From assembly GCF_037975245.1 (NCBI RefSeq), contig NC_092575.1:15878310-15942309 (forward strand): a stretch of DNA of 64,000 bases, in the 5' to 3' direction. The stretch is from Apostichopus japonicus. Lineage: Eukaryota > Echinodermata > Holothuroidea > Aspidochirotida > Stichopodidae. The position numbers and the translations under genes are program-made. This document shows, piece after piece, positions 35,639 through 47,661 of the stretch (position 1 is its first letter; each line of letters starts with the position of its first letter). Below the pieces are notes generated by a model, which was not told the DNA's origin, ran no database searches, and saw only the letters and a list, made by a program, of their open reading frames with translations.

Positions 35639-36366
35639 GTAAGACATTCCCAGTTTAAAACTATGTGTTTATGGCAAAACGTGCTCGAAATATGTTATCC
35701 ATCTATGTAAGTAGATGTCAGAAGTTGATAATGTTAGTCTTATGGATATAAACATGCTGTTTCATTTGCTCTCTGTAAGATTAATCTCTGTTCTAATGGA
35801 CGGTAGCACACAAACATTCAGGCCCATGACCCAAGAAGCTCTAATGAGAAATGAACCAAGACCTCCCACCCCTCAGAGTCAATGTTGAGAAATTCATAAA
35901 AGCTAGCTTAGACTGTGGATGGTAGCATACTCCCAAAACTGTAGATAATTTAGTTTTGAGTAAACTTTTTGCAAACCCACTTTTGTGACTCACGCCATAG
36001 TTTTTGGAACGTTCCATTTGATAGGATTAATTTAATCTAAGTAAGTAATTGACAATAAAAACATGACAAGTTTTGAGCTTAAAGTTAGGATGTTTGAAGA
36101 AGAAATTTGCTTTCTTCTGCGAAGTAAATAAAAAGCAACAGAAAGCATGTTTAAATATTAAAATGAAGAACTTCTAAGAATATCCTTTGATGGGTAAAAC
36201 ATTGTAAAATAAAAAAATAACAGTATTTTCAGTCAGTTCTTCAAATCTGTTTATAATACACTGTTAGTTACCCATGTATCCTCTGCTTACAACTAAAACA
36301 GAGATTGTCATCATCATAAAAAAGTTCTGTCACTTTTCACTCGCTTTGATTTTATAATATTTTCAG

Positions 36367-36514
36367 ACCACATTTGTGGACGAGTTTGCAGATAGTTGGA
36401 CTGCTGGATACAAAGAGTGTCTGCCACCCCCAGGACCTATATACCCATGTGATGAAGGAGCTGAAGAACTGGCCGAGGCTGAGGCTCTGTGTTACATCCT
36501 CATCGATCCAAATG
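36367..36514 (+). CDS. M8 exon C: vWD-C8 linker
   Basis: 148 nt, TTFVDEFADSWTAGYKEC to LIDPNG; PGPIYPCDEGAEELAEAEALC. Donor gtactt is weak but the phase 1 end matches all modules. Confidence 0.9.
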
Positions 36515-36900
36515 GTACTTTAACAATTATCATTCACTTGAATGGCTATTTGGCTTGTATATTGGTATAAATATGTCTTGTATTACTAAGAACGACTGGT
36601 GGTAACAAATACATTCTTTATGTCTTTGTTTTACAAATTCTACCCAGCTCAGTTGGAGATGGTAATGTTCGCATGACATAAAGTACTTTTCTAGAAAACC
36701 CTTTTCCTCATAAAACATTTCACAAAAAATTTCATAGAAAATGGTTTCTCGTAAATCTTTTCCATCTTTTCGAATGACTGAAAGAAATGTGTAAAAGTTG
36801 GAAGGTCTTCTATGAATATTTATATCCATTGATGACTCACCTTGAATGATAATATTCATGTATATTCATGATAATGATCTTTTTATTGGTCTTTCATCAG

Positions 36901-37083
36901 GTCCATTTGCTGGTTGTCATGCCTTCCTCAACCCGGATCCATACCTCTCTGCTTGTACCTTTGACCTCTGTGAACGTCTACCAGATGATGGCAACCTCTG
37001 TGACAGCTTGGAGCAATACGCCAGTCTCTGTAGGGGTGCAGGAGGGGAACCAGGGGACTGGAGATCTCAAGTACCCCAGTGTT
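36901..37083 (+). CDS. M8 exon D: C8 domain
   Basis: 183 nt, GPFAGCHAFLNPDPYLSAC to SQVPQC. Ends in T instead of C, so the split codon to exon E gives Ser in place of the usual Pro. Donor gtatgt. Confidence 0.93.
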
Positions 37084-37549
37084 GTATGTATTCACACCGT
37101 CATGGTGATGAAATCCTTTCCGATTCACTATTTTTCTGCAAGACACATATTGGTCAGTTTGTAAACATGTGTCATATTGTAATGAGTTCAAAATAATTCA
37201 GAAATTTCTCTGAGTTTTGAAATAACCAATTGAAAATGGTTACCTAACGACATGCATGAAGAAATACAACACATAGAGGATACTCAAGAGATGTGATGAA
37301 CACATTATGTTCAATATGCATATTGCTTTTATATGCATATGCATACCTGACATAATACTATGATATGCATATTCATACCTCATTGTTATGGTATATGTGT
37401 GTAATATGACATGTATGATATTATGTATTCATGTAAGCAGGATGTTACTGATTTATTCAATTCAGCAGATTTCTCTTTCCTAGTTTGCATATCAAATATC
37501 CTCTTTCTTGGCTAATACAATTTGACTTATTATTGTCATATTTCTGCAG

Positions 37550-37755
37550 CTCTTACATGCCCTGATGGAAATCAGTATGACCCGTGTGGTCCAGCCTGTC
37601 CACCTACCTGTGTGGACCGTCTGGGACCATCAGACTGTCCGGTCAGTCATTGTGTGGAGACCTGTAGATGTCCAGATGGTATGGTCCTGGATGGTGACCA
37701 GTGTGTCAGTACTTTCCAGTGTGGATGTAGTCTGGACAACGGACAGTACCTATCT
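37550..37755 (+). CDS. M8 exon E: TIL domain, homogenised type
   Basis: 206 nt, LTCPDGNQYDPC to NGQYLS. The first third is its own; 37610-37755 is part of the M7-M10 near-identical tract. Acceptor ctgcag, donor gtaagt. Confidence 0.94.
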
Positions 37756-38163
37756 GTAAGTTAAATTTACATTCATTTTACATTCATTTTCTGACTGCCA
37801 ACAACCTAGCCATGTGTCTGGCAGTAAAAATTCTTGCTGAATTTTGAACATGAATGAAACTCACCTCCATTTCTAGTACATTTGGGAGCAATACATGAGC
37901 GTTTAATAAATAGAGTGTATTTAATGATGAATTACAATGGTCACTTCCTTTAGATCTTAAAGGTTTTAATATGACCTACTATTGAAGGGGTCCAATATTT
38001 GTTTTCATTTGATTATTCCATCTCCTCCTCCACCCCTCCCCCAACCCCAACCCCCTCCCTCCCCACATCTATTCCTTGCCTGATTCCATGCCAGATATTT
38101 TCTCAAATTATTTAACTTCCCTTATTGTTTTGAGTTTCTTACTTATCATATGTAACTTTCCAG

Positions 38164-38341
38164 GAGGGTGAGGTGTACACAAATGATGACTGCAGCATGC
38201 AATGTACCTGTGAAAACGGTGTGGCTCAGTGCAACAGTTACGAACCATGTCATGAGAATGCAGTCTGCACCGTAGAAGATGGAGTGAGGGATTGCTTCTG
38301 TGACAGCGGTTACCAAGGTAACGGGACATTCTGCGAAAGAG
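38164..38341 (+). CDS. M8 exon F: TILa/EGF-like
   Basis: 178 nt, EGEVYTNDDCSMQCTC to GTFCER. Sequon GNGT in the EGF-like end (GYQGNGTFC instead of GDG). Acceptor ttccag, donor gtaagt. Confidence 0.92.
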
Positions 38342-38625
38342 GTAAGTTTTTCGCCGATCATGGAGAAGTGGATCAATTTTGTAAATACAGTTGTAACACA
38401 TTGTATATATGCACAGAATATGACATTTTGAAATTCACCATTTTTTTTCCTTTCTGTGTTGTGAAACAACATTATTTGCATATGGCTAAAATATAGTTAT
38501 GCCTCTTTAGTTTAATAAGATGTATTGTATTGATATGAAACAATGTCTATACCTAAAGGAAAAAAAGTGGGAAAATCATTTTGTAATATTCTCTTAATAT
38601 TTAAATTGAATGTATTTTCCAATAG

Positions 38626-38942
38626 CTGATGGTATCTGCTTGGTCTGGGGTGATCCTCATTACTTGACTTTTGATGACAAGAAATACACCTACCAAGGGG
38701 ACTGCGAGTACACCCTGGTCAGAGATTGCGACCCTACCCTGCCAACATTCCACCTCATCGGCAACAACTTCAAGCAGCAGCCATCAGATGCCGTCTCTTA
38801 CCAACGAGAGCTGTATCTGGTTTACGGTGACAATGTTTACACCCTGTCGTACGGCCGTGAAGTACATTTCAACAACTTGTCGGTGTCTCTACCCTTCAAC
38901 AGTGGTGATGGTGTCCACATTTATCTGCAGTACCCTTACATT
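38626..38942 (+). CDS. M9 exon A: vWD with GDPH
   Basis: 317 nt. ADGICLVWGDPHYLTFDDK; YTYQGDC replaces the usual FQGDC aromatic. Centre LYLVYGDNVYTLSYGREVHFNN with sequon NNLS. Acceptor aatag, donor gtgagt. Confidence 0.95.
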
Positions 38943-39541
38943 GTGAGTATTAAACATAAACTATTGTTCATATCAACCTCTTCAATCTTTGATCTGCAAT
39001 TAATCCGTTCAATCAAGTTTCTTAGATTCTGTTAATAGGTAATTTAGTTTACAATGAAAATGTCAACTTAATAATCTATCATTTACTGCTATTTGCATGT
39101 ATCATCAAGTGGGACATTGTAAACATGGTTGTATGTTTTATATATTTTTTGCAGATTTGATATTATTTATAGGTGATTATTGATTGATTATTGCAAAATT
39201 TCTCATGTATAGCCTGCAAAGTGAAACTCTTGTTTCATTGTAAAAAAAAAAGAATTATAACTTTGCGATCTAGGGGTTGGATATAAAGATTACAAGGGAC
39301 ATAGAGTAAATGATAAATACAAGCTAAAACAATACAATACTTGACCATTAGCTTGAATTCATTAGAATGTATCAAAGGGATGCATTTTGGATATTTCGTC
39401 ACCAAGGAAACCATATTCATTTGTTAAGTAATTACTCAATCAGTGTGTTAGGCTGCAATATATGTAACATGGTTAGGATGACTAGGCTACCGTTAGTATC
39501 CAGGGACTATAATATACTGTTGTCTGTTTCATTGCCTGCAG

Positions 39542-39697
39542 GTGCTCTACACTGACTTTGGTCTACTGGTGACCTACGATGGTAACAATGATGCTGAAAT
39601 ACACATACCGCCCTCCTTCTGGAACAAAACCTGCGGCCTATGCGGAGACTTTGACGGCAACGGCGACAACGACTTTACCAAACCCGATGGTTCTCTG
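39542..39697 (+). CDS. M9 exon B: vWD end
   Basis: 156 nt, VLYTDFGLLVTYDGNND to KPDGSL. Sequon WNKT; CGLCGDFDGNGDNDF. LPDG reads KPDG. Donor gttagt. Followed by the largest intron (1,195 bp). Confidence 0.94.
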
Positions 39698-40179
39698 GTT
39701 AGTCCAACATTGCATTATCTATGTCATTTAATCTATGATTTTGTTTTGGATTTTCTTAGACTAATAACTATTCCACAGTCAAATTACTATTTTTTTTCTA
39801 GATGCATCATCCTTTGAAAAACAATTGCTAGTAGACATGACCATTGTGCGATGAATAAATTGTTCACAGATGAATATCACTTGCATTGCACTAGACAAGT
39901 TGTAAGCTGTTTTGGCTATTCTCACATGCATATGTGATGGCTTAACCATATTTTGGCTTACATTTGTAGAAAGCTTTTAAATTTAAAGACTAACTTATGT
40001 ATACATCAATTGTTGAGTGATGGTAAATGCTTACCTGTGTGACCAAATTGTCCGAAATTAATTCTCATGGATGCAATTTTGGGGTGACTTCTTGTCATTT
40101 TAAAAGTTGGAAGTTGAAGATTTACGGTCTTGTATCAAGGCAAGGCCTTCTCACATGAATTAACAACATCTCACCCCTG

Positions 40180-40450
40180 GTCATTGGTAACTTAACATAC
40201 TGACACACCCAAGTGTGCACAGTTCAAACAGTCACTCCCAGGGCACTATAGTGTGCCACAGCTACATGTACCCTGGAGGAAATCCTATAGTGTACAGCCA
40301 CAAATCGGCACACGCAACTATACTTACTAGTTACCTCACAGGATCCTCATTTATACGCCTGGGTGAAGGTAGGTAATGGAGACTAATAAGTGCCTTGCTC
40401 AAGGATACAACATAATTTTCTGGCTAGTAGTGAGCCAGGTGTTTCCAAAT
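40180..40450. repeat. Probable dispersed repeat in the largest intron
   Basis: A locally less AT-rich segment containing taagtgccttgctcaaggata, a motif I associate with dispersed repeats in marine animal genomes, and twin ctatagtgt sites at about 40247 and 40286. Family assignment is from memory and uncertain. Confidence 0.4.
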
Positions 40451-40892
40451 ATCTAGTAGTCCATGTTGCTTAATATTTAAAATTGAATTGTAATGAATTT
40501 TTTGTTTCTAATAATGTGTTTCTCCATTAATACAATATCAATGTAAGACTTTACGTTTAGTCTTGTCATGTCCTTTCTGTAATAATTGCCATGATAGGCT
40601 GATATTAGATAATAGATCCTCACCAGCCAATCAAAATTTTCAATGTAGAGAATTTTTGAATTTTCTTATATTTAATTTTATCACATATAAATACAATGTC
40701 ATCATTATGTGTGATTCCTGAAATAATTGTAGCAGTGAAATTTCTCTGTTAGTATATAAAATAAACATTTTTAGTCTTCCTCAATCGTCCCCCTTGAATA
40801 AACTTCAATAAACATTCCCACACTGATCATGTTGATCTTGGATTGAAAAGTGCTCGTTGAAGCTACTGAAGTTCTTCATCTCTTTTATACAG

Positions 40893-41034
40893 ACTCAGAA
40901 GGCCAATGAGTTTGCAGAGAGTTGGTCAATAGGGGAGTGCCTTGGTGCTCCTCCACCACCTGACCCATGTGATGAGGGTGGAGAATTTACTCAAGAGGCA
41001 GAGGACTTGTGTTGGACACTGATAAATCCTGACG
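40893..41034 (+). CDS. M9 exon C: vWD-C8 linker, short form
   Basis: 142 nt, TQKANEFAESWSIGEC to INPDG. Two residues shorter than its neighbours between SW and the first Cys; APPPPDPC. Donor gtaagt. Confidence 0.92.
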
Positions 41035-41531
41035 GTAAGTTGTAACTTTTTTTTATATAATTTTATTTATGATTTTGTATTTACAAGTGAAAGTAAAATT
41101 GCATAGGATTAGCATGGGTAACTATTAAAGATAAATGGATGCATCCACATTATGCTAACAATTTGTCTTTGTATTTGTCTGATTCAACAATGCATGGGTG
41201 TCACTAAATTTGAATATAAAAATATTAAAAATCACAGAAGGAAATTTATGTTTATCTTCTATTTGGAATTCAATCTATGTGCCTTATTTACAGAAGATTT
41301 GCTGCAAAATTATCTGTTTCTCAAAGGAAACTTTCACAAACGAGAAATTCCCATTGGTCTCCAAATGGTGCTTTTCAATATATATTTTCAGGGAATTACC
41401 TCAGGGAGACAATTTTAATAGTATACCTTTCTCTACATTTTCATGTTCTTTTTTGCTTGAATTGGTTTGACTGCATAATACTAATTGTGGTTATATGTCA
41501 TGATTTTATGTCCCGATCAACTCTTCGTCAG

Positions 41532-41714
41532 GTCCATTTGCTAGCTGTCATAGTGTCGTCGATCCAGCACCGTTTGCAGAGTCCTGTACCTACGACCTCT
41601 GCGCTAACCTACCGGACGATAGTAACCTCTGTGATTCTCTCGAGGAATACGCTGCAGTCTGTAGGAGCAGAGGCGGTGATCCCGGAGACTGGAGATCTCA
41701 AACACCTCAGTGTC
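41532..41714 (+). CDS. M9 exon D: C8 domain
   Basis: 183 nt, GPFASCHSVVDPAPFAESC to SQTPQC; LCANLPDDSNLC, shared with M10. Donor gtgagt. Confidence 0.94.
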
Positions 41715-41909
41715 GTGAGTAGCACATATTTCCTCTGGTTTGTTTGTTCTCTCTTTAATGTTTTCTTAAAACAAAATACACAAACAATGACAATTTGTTT
41801 GAGAGGAAATCAGATTTTCAAAATGGAAACATATGTTTAAAAAGATTCGAGATGACTTTGAAGGACAGAAGTTAATCTTTTCTTCCAGTAGCATGTTGAA
41901 GAGTTTTAA

Positions 41910-42010
41910 TTTTTTTTTTTTAATTATTTATTAATTATTATTATTTTTTTAAATTAATTTAATAAATTTATTAATTATTTATTATTTATTAAATTTTAAT
42001 TTAATTTATT
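41910..42010. repeat. Pure A/T low-complexity tract
   Basis: About 100 bp of only A and T (attatttattaatt variants) in the M9 D/E intron. Confidence 0.85.
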
Positions 42011-42102
42011 TGTGAACAGTAAACAGCATGTTTATTTGGATAAATTATAAGCAAATAAGAATTACCAAAGTTTTGAGATGGTATGCTAAACTTGTCTTGC
42101 AG

Positions 42103-42308
42103 CATTGATATGTCCTGACGGATTTGTGTACGATGTGTGCGGCCCATCCTGTCAACCAACCTGTGTGGACCGTGTGGGACCATCAGACTGTCCGGTCAAT
42201 CATTGTGTAGAGACCTGTAGATGTCCAGACGGTATGGTCCTGGATGGTGACCAGTGTGTCAGTACTTTCCAGTGTGGATGTAGTCTGGACAATGGACAGT
42301 ACCTATCT
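42103..42308 (+). CDS. M9 exon E: TIL domain, homogenised type
   Basis: 206 nt, PLICPDGFVYDVC to NGQYLS. Shares CGPSCQPTCVDRVGP with M10, so here the similarity covers nearly the whole exon. Donor gtaagt. Confidence 0.94.
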
Positions 42309-42536
42309 GTAAGTTTACCGTGAGTTTCAAATTTCATACATAAATTATATTGCGAATCTATAAATGACATTCTTTCAGTTTCATAAGAGTCAAATGTTTT
42401 GCACCCCAAATGTTTCCAATTTTAACAACAAGTATTCCATTGTGTAAGTACATATCAATCTGATCTACACTTCAAAATGGTCTGTACATAACTGTAAGTA
42501 ATACATGCACAAGAACTAGGTGCCTTATGGAATGTT

Positions 42537-42735
42537 ACATGCACATTGTAAATTGTCTTATAATCTTATATTATGGTCTGTGTGTATTGATATGCCATGT
42601 ATTGTGAATAGCTGTGCAAAATAGCAACATGAATATGCAACAATATATAATTTATGACATGCACCCTTGTTAATTGTCTTAAAATTTTACATTATGTGAT
42701 GTATATTGATATATTGTGTATTGTTATGCAAAAAG
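42537..42735. repeat. Tandem duplication, period 120 bp
   Basis: acatgcac is at 42537 and 42657; each is followed by aattgtctta, a ttatatta/acattatg segment, tattgatat and a tgtgtattg/gtgaat block. Lies in the M9 E/F intron. Confidence 0.75.
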
Positions 42736-42773
42736 ACTGATGAATTTTCTTAATTTTTTATGATCCCTTTCAG

Positions 42774-42951
42774 GCTGGTGATGGTTTCATCTCTGAGGAC
42801 TGCTCAGAGGAATGCACTTGTTTAGAAGGGGTATTGACTTGTGATATGTTAGATCCTTGTCATGACAATGCTCAATGTGAACTTAGAGACGGCGTTAGAG
42901 GATGTTACTGTGACGATGGTTACCAAGGAGATGGTATCACCTGTGAAGAAG
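42774..42951 (+). CDS. M9 exon F: TILa/EGF-like
   Basis: 178 nt, AGDGFISEDCSEECTC to ITCEE; starts Ala instead of Pro. EGF-like end CYCDDGYQGDGITC. Donor gtgaga. Confidence 0.92.
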
Positions 42952-43839
42952 GTGAGAGAAGCAAAGAATTGATACAATGACCAACTAAGGCCATGATTAA
43001 AAAGACTGAATCAAATTCTAGTTTTAATATGACAAATATCCTGAATAGAATAAGTAAAGAAGCTTTGGACAGTGTATAGTTCTTGTTAATTTTAATTGCT
43101 ACAAGGGTCAGGATGTGATCAAGAGAAGTGAGGGAACTGTAAAAACATCTGCTAGTTTTCTATTGGTTGTTTTACTTTCAATATTTCAACCTCTTCAATA
43201 TTAATTTTATTTTGATGTTAAATGTATTTATTTATTGAATTATTTATTATTATTATTTTTTTATTTACATTGTTTTATGTTTTTTATTTTTGTGTTACAA
43301 TGAAGAAATGAATGTATGTTCATGGAAGCAACACTTTTGTTGAGCTTTATGGCAACTTCATGTATTTAAAATTGATATTAATATTTAGTTGTTATATTTC
43401 TGTACAGATTTACCTTCCAGTGTCTGCAATGAAAGTCATATCATTGATATTGTTGCATATATAAAACATGTTCTTGCAAGAGTTACAAAATGCAGTACAA
43501 CTTTTCTAGTGCTTATGTTACTCACAATATGTGCATACTTGTAACACTATACTGTTACATGATGATACAATTCAACGGATATTAGCCATACACTGTTTGA
43601 ACTATCAGTGTAAAATAATTCCCTGTTATAACGTCAGAAAACTCATAATTTCACTTGGTAATGTTTTCTTTTAATCCCACTTTCCCAAGTTTTCATAAAT
43701 TTAAGGCACTCTGCATAAAATTTGTTTTGTCTTACAACCTCGTTGGCCAAATTGTTGTGATCGTAAATTAAAATAATTAATAAAAAATAATAAAAATGAA
43801 TAAATTAAATAAACCTCTTTTTCCCTGCTTGTATTGCAG

Positions 43840-44156
43840 CTGTTGGTATTTGCAACATCTGGGGTGACCCCCATTACTTAACCTTCGACTCAAGGCAGTA
43901 TCTCTTCCAAGGGGACTGCGAGTATACCCTGGTGGTCCCTTGCGTCGAGTCAGCTGAAATTGTGGAGTTCCTTCTCTCTGGTAACAACATGAAAGACAAA
44001 CCTTCGGACGTCAGCAGCAAGCTCCACGAAATCCTGCTGTTCGTTGAAAATAATACCTATACCATCAACGACAGAGTATTTGTGAATGACGTGGAGGTCA
44101 CGCTACCTTACAGGGGTACTGATGGGGTCTTCATCTACCTACAAACTCCTAAAGTG
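43840..44156 (+). CDS. M10 exon A: vWD with GDPH
   Basis: 317 nt. AVGICNIWGDPHYLTFDSR; LVRDC is replaced by LVVPC and the following loop is rewritten (VESAEIVEFLLSG). Sequon ENNT. Acceptor ttgcag; donor gtaggt. The downstream frame is interrupted soon after the donor, as expected for intron. Confidence 0.94.
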
Positions 44157-44520
44157 GTAGGTCAAGGAAGTGGTTCCTTTATAACAACTTAAATGCAGTT
44201 ATATTTTGCAAGGAATTTTTACAGTGAATTAGAAAAGAGACCAAGAACCATTGAAGTCTGCCATGCTCACTTATGTTTCTCCATTAATAAATACTTGTGA
44301 ATATAAAGTATGAAAATCATACAAATAGATGTTCCAAATATTGTCCAAAGTATGTCTAAAAGTTTGTTTTACAATGTTGGTGCTTTGGGACAATCTTAAT
44401 ATACCTAACAGTTTCTGTATCATCATATAATCTCTTTAATTTTTCAGCACCAGACACATTTGAGTTTAAAATTCATTTTTACCAAGAAGTGGCTAAGATA
44501 GTGATAATTACCCACTATTA

Positions 44521-44740
44521 AGCCCTGTTTAGCTCAGTTGGAATAGCTCAGTTGGATTAGCTCAGTTGGATTAGCTCAGTTGGATTAGCTCAGTTGTTTA
44601 AGCCCAGTTGGATTAGCTCAGTTGGATTAGCTCAGTTGGATTAGCTCAGTTGGATTAGCTCAGTTGGAAGCCCTGTTTCGCACACTAGGATTGTCATACT
44701 GAGGTTCCTAGTTCAAAATCCAGTTACAGCAATGCTTTTG
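44521..44740 (+). repeat. tRNA-derived element with 10-fold amplified A-box unit
   Basis: Ten head-to-tail 14-bp units (agctcagttggatt) occupy 44531-44670 with no length variation; only units 1, 5, 6 and 10 differ in sequence. The unit is the D-arm/A-box of a tRNA. The array is followed by gccctgtttcgcacactagg and a T-arm/B-box-like cctagttcaaaatccag at 44707, and the leading agccctgttt is repeated after the array. It lies in the M10 A/B intron. Not a functional tRNA. Confidence 0.85.
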
Positions 44741-44869
44741 GTTTTTGCTGTTATTGTTTCATATTTGTCATTCACTGATTACAGTTTTACAGTTTATAAA
44801 TGTATAATTGCAGTAGATCATTTGTAATATTTTTATCTCTATTTTTTGGGCGGGTTTTCTTTCTCTCAG

Positions 44870-45025
44870 GTGCTCTCTACAACCTTTGGCTTACAAGTGA
44901 CATATGATGGTGGCAACGATGCACAGATCCAGATTTCTACTGATTGGAAGGATAAGGTTTGTGGTCTATGTGGAAACTTTGATGGTGACGAATCCAATGA
45001 CTTTATGCTCTCCGATGGCACTCAG
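44870..45025 (+). CDS. M10 exon B: vWD end
   Basis: 156 nt, VLSTTFGLQVTYDGGND to LSDGTQ. CGLCGNFDGDESNDF; LPDG reads LSDG. Donor gtaatt is weak. Confidence 0.93.
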
Positions 45026-45818
45026 GTAATTAGAATCACAAAATCACAAACATGGGGTGAATCAAATGGTGAAAAGGAAAGTTAGTTTTTCTCACTCGAA
45101 TACATGATGTAAGAATAATAGTGAAAGCTTGTACCATTTTACACCATAAGATCAAATTAAACAAGGGTGGGATGTTAAAGGTACATGGAAGTAGTATTTC
45201 TTATACTAATTTAGCCTAGCTTTGTAATTGGTCAAGAACCATTAAATTAACACAAATGTTTACAACGATCTGTCATTCTAAAATTTATTCAGCAAACAAG
45301 AATGAGTTATAGTTATAACAGACATGTACATTTGTGAAGTTTTACAAAGGATGATCTCAGAATGCAACCAGAAACCTACAAATTAGATTTGGGAGAAAAT
45401 TTTTCGAAACTTAAGCTTCCTATTGTCAAATTTGTCAAACAATCATCAAAATATGTTAAACTTTTTTCTGCACAGGTGCTTGCATACAGCTGGCCAATTT
45501 TGGCCGGTTTTTCTATTGTATTCTATTGCACTTCAAATTGATTAATTTAACCCATTGTTTTAAGTTAAATTAAGCACTTTTTTTCAATTCTGAGACCTGG
45601 GGTGTTGAGAATCATGAGGTCGTACCCCAGGGACAAATCATGTCACAGGGCAACTGCCTTCAAGTCTTCATTTGTTCTAAAATATATACACAAATAAGAA
45701 TACGTTATTTCTTCGCTCAGTATTTCCCAGCCCCCCCAGTTTCCCCTGGGCTGGGGCTGTATTCCCCTTGGCTCTACTAAAAAATAATGTACTAATTAAG
45801 AACTCTTTCTCCACGTAG

Positions 45819-45966
45819 ACCGAAGATGTGAACGAGTTTGCTTCCAGCTGGACGACAGGATTCAGGGAATGTCTGCCTCCTCCTGAGATCATTGATCCCT
45901 GCGAGGAAGGATCGGAAGAGTATGAAATGGCTGAAGATCTCTGCTACATTCTACTTGATCCACTGG
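45819..45966 (+). CDS. M10 exon C: vWD-C8 linker
   Basis: 148 nt, TEDVNEFASSWTTGFREC to LLDPLG; CEEGSEEYEMAEDLC. Acceptor cgtag, donor gtaaga. Confidence 0.93.
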
Positions 45967-46635
45967 GTAAGACTACAATTATATCATGTATTCAACCATC
46001 TTAAAATGGCTCATAACATTTCAATAAAAGTTATTTGCTTTAATACAACCCCAACCTTTAGAATTATACGCAGTTGGTAAAAAGTATTTTTCATCAATAG
46101 CATCTGTGTCATACTATTTAGCATGATAGTGGTTGGGATTCATCCCTCTTCTAAAATTTTCAAGAAAGGATTGAAAGTCAAGCCAAAAATAGAAGAAGAG
46201 AATGTTCAAGATTATATTTTGTTAATGTTTATGTCATCTACTATCTTAAAGTCATTTTAGTAATAACCAGATTATGTACAAGGACTGTCTCACTGATATT
46301 CATTCACATATAATTTAATGTTTCCCACGGTAAACACATGCAACGATCACGATTCATGTACTCTCCCCTCCATCTGGTTCTCAGCTATTCAGTTCACTCA
46401 AGAGAGATCAAAGAAATGAATCTGCTGGTGTTTTGTCTCTCACTGTTATTTGTTTTAATTAAGCAACTGGTTGTATTTCTTTACTGAACTAAAACAAAAC
46501 TATACGCTATTTGCCAACAGATTCTTTAAGGACTACTATGGTATTTTATAACCACCTTTTCGGCTTTTTCTTCTTGAATTTTTTCTAATTATTTTGTCAT
46601 TTTCTCTCTTTTTTTCTTTTTTTTGGTTACAACAG

Positions 46636-46818
46636 GTCCTTTCTCAGGCTGCCATAATTCTGCTGACCCGGGACCTTTCTATACTGCATGCATCTATGAC
46701 CTCTGCGCCAATCTGCCCGATGATTCTAACCTCTGTAACAGCCTGGAGGAATACGCTAGTCTCTGCCGAAGCAGAGGAGGGGAACCAGATAACTGGAGAG
46801 ATCTAACATCCCAATGTC
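46636..46818 (+). CDS. M10 exon D: C8 domain
   Basis: 183 nt, GPFSGCHNSADPGPFYTAC to DLTSQC. EPDNWRD replaces the usual PGDWR. Acceptor aacag, donor gtaagt. Confidence 0.94.
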
Positions 46819-46828
46819 GTAAGTACTT

Positions 46829-47135
46829 TTGGTGTGATCAGAGCTATGTGGGGCTTCATTCAGAAAATATTTGTTATTAAAGGCAGAAAATACTTTTTAT
46901 TAAATGCAGAAAATATTTGTCATTAAATGCAGAAAATATTTGTTATTAATTGCAGAAAACAAAAAAGGGGAAGCATGTGGTGAAGATGGTAGAGGGTGAG
47001 GGAGGGTATGGGGCTTGTCAGAGTACCTAGAAAGATCAGGTACTGCAATGTTGTCAGTCTGTTTGGTCTAATGAGAGCTCTGTAGGGATTCATTCAGAAA
47101 ATATATCTTATCACATGCAGAAAATAAATAGGAAG
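46829..47135. repeat. 23-bp minisatellite inside a larger duplication
   Basis: cagaaaat starts at 46861, 46884, 46907, 46930 and 46953, an exact 23-bp period. The block gagct.tgt.ggg.ttcattcagaaaatat occurs at 46841 and again about 232 bp downstream. It begins ten bases after the M10 exon D donor. Confidence 0.8.
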
Positions 47136-47455
47136 AAATGTGGCAGGGGGACAGGGTGGGGGAAGTAGAGTGGTAGGGGGACTAGGTTGGAGTACCAGGA
47201 GGGATCAGACATGAATTCTGTTTTCTGGTTTCATCGGCTGTAATGTTTCAGATGTCTGTGTACAGGAAAGGAAATAGTGATTGACAAGATTCTGTTGTAA
47301 ACTACAAAAGTAGGACATTTCTACAATATCTAGAAGCTGGAGATAATATAACTGGATAAGTAGAAAACTGTTCAGAATGAACTTTCCTCTTCTTTGTTGG
47401 AATCTGGTTTTTGTTTTATGGAGTATCTTTAAAACCTCTCTTACTACTGTAACAG

Positions 47456-47661
47456 CTCTGACCTGTCCTGATGGATTTGAGTACGATGTGTGCGGCCCAT
47501 CCTGTCAGCCTACCTGTGTGGACCGTGTGGGACCATCAGACTGTCCGGTCAGCCATTGTGTAGAGACCTGTAGATGTCCAGATGGTATGGTCCTGGATGG
47601 TGACCAGTGTGTCAGTACATACCAGTGTGGATGTAGTCTGGACAACGGACAGTACTTATCT
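47456..47661 (+). CDS. M10 exon E: TIL domain, homogenised type
   Basis: 206 nt, PLTCPDGFEYDVC to NGQYLS. The last member of the M7-M10 TIL tract (47516-47661); STYQC instead of STFQC. Donor gtaagt. Confidence 0.94.

Noticed and set aside
41277-41840. A 187-codon open frame over M9 exon D
   Set aside because: It is in another frame than the C8 exon and its residues match nothing; the real product reads GPFASC in the exon frame.
44521-44740. CRISPR-like or other direct-repeat array
   Set aside because: The 14-bp units abut with no spacers and this is a eukaryotic intron; it is an amplified A-box.
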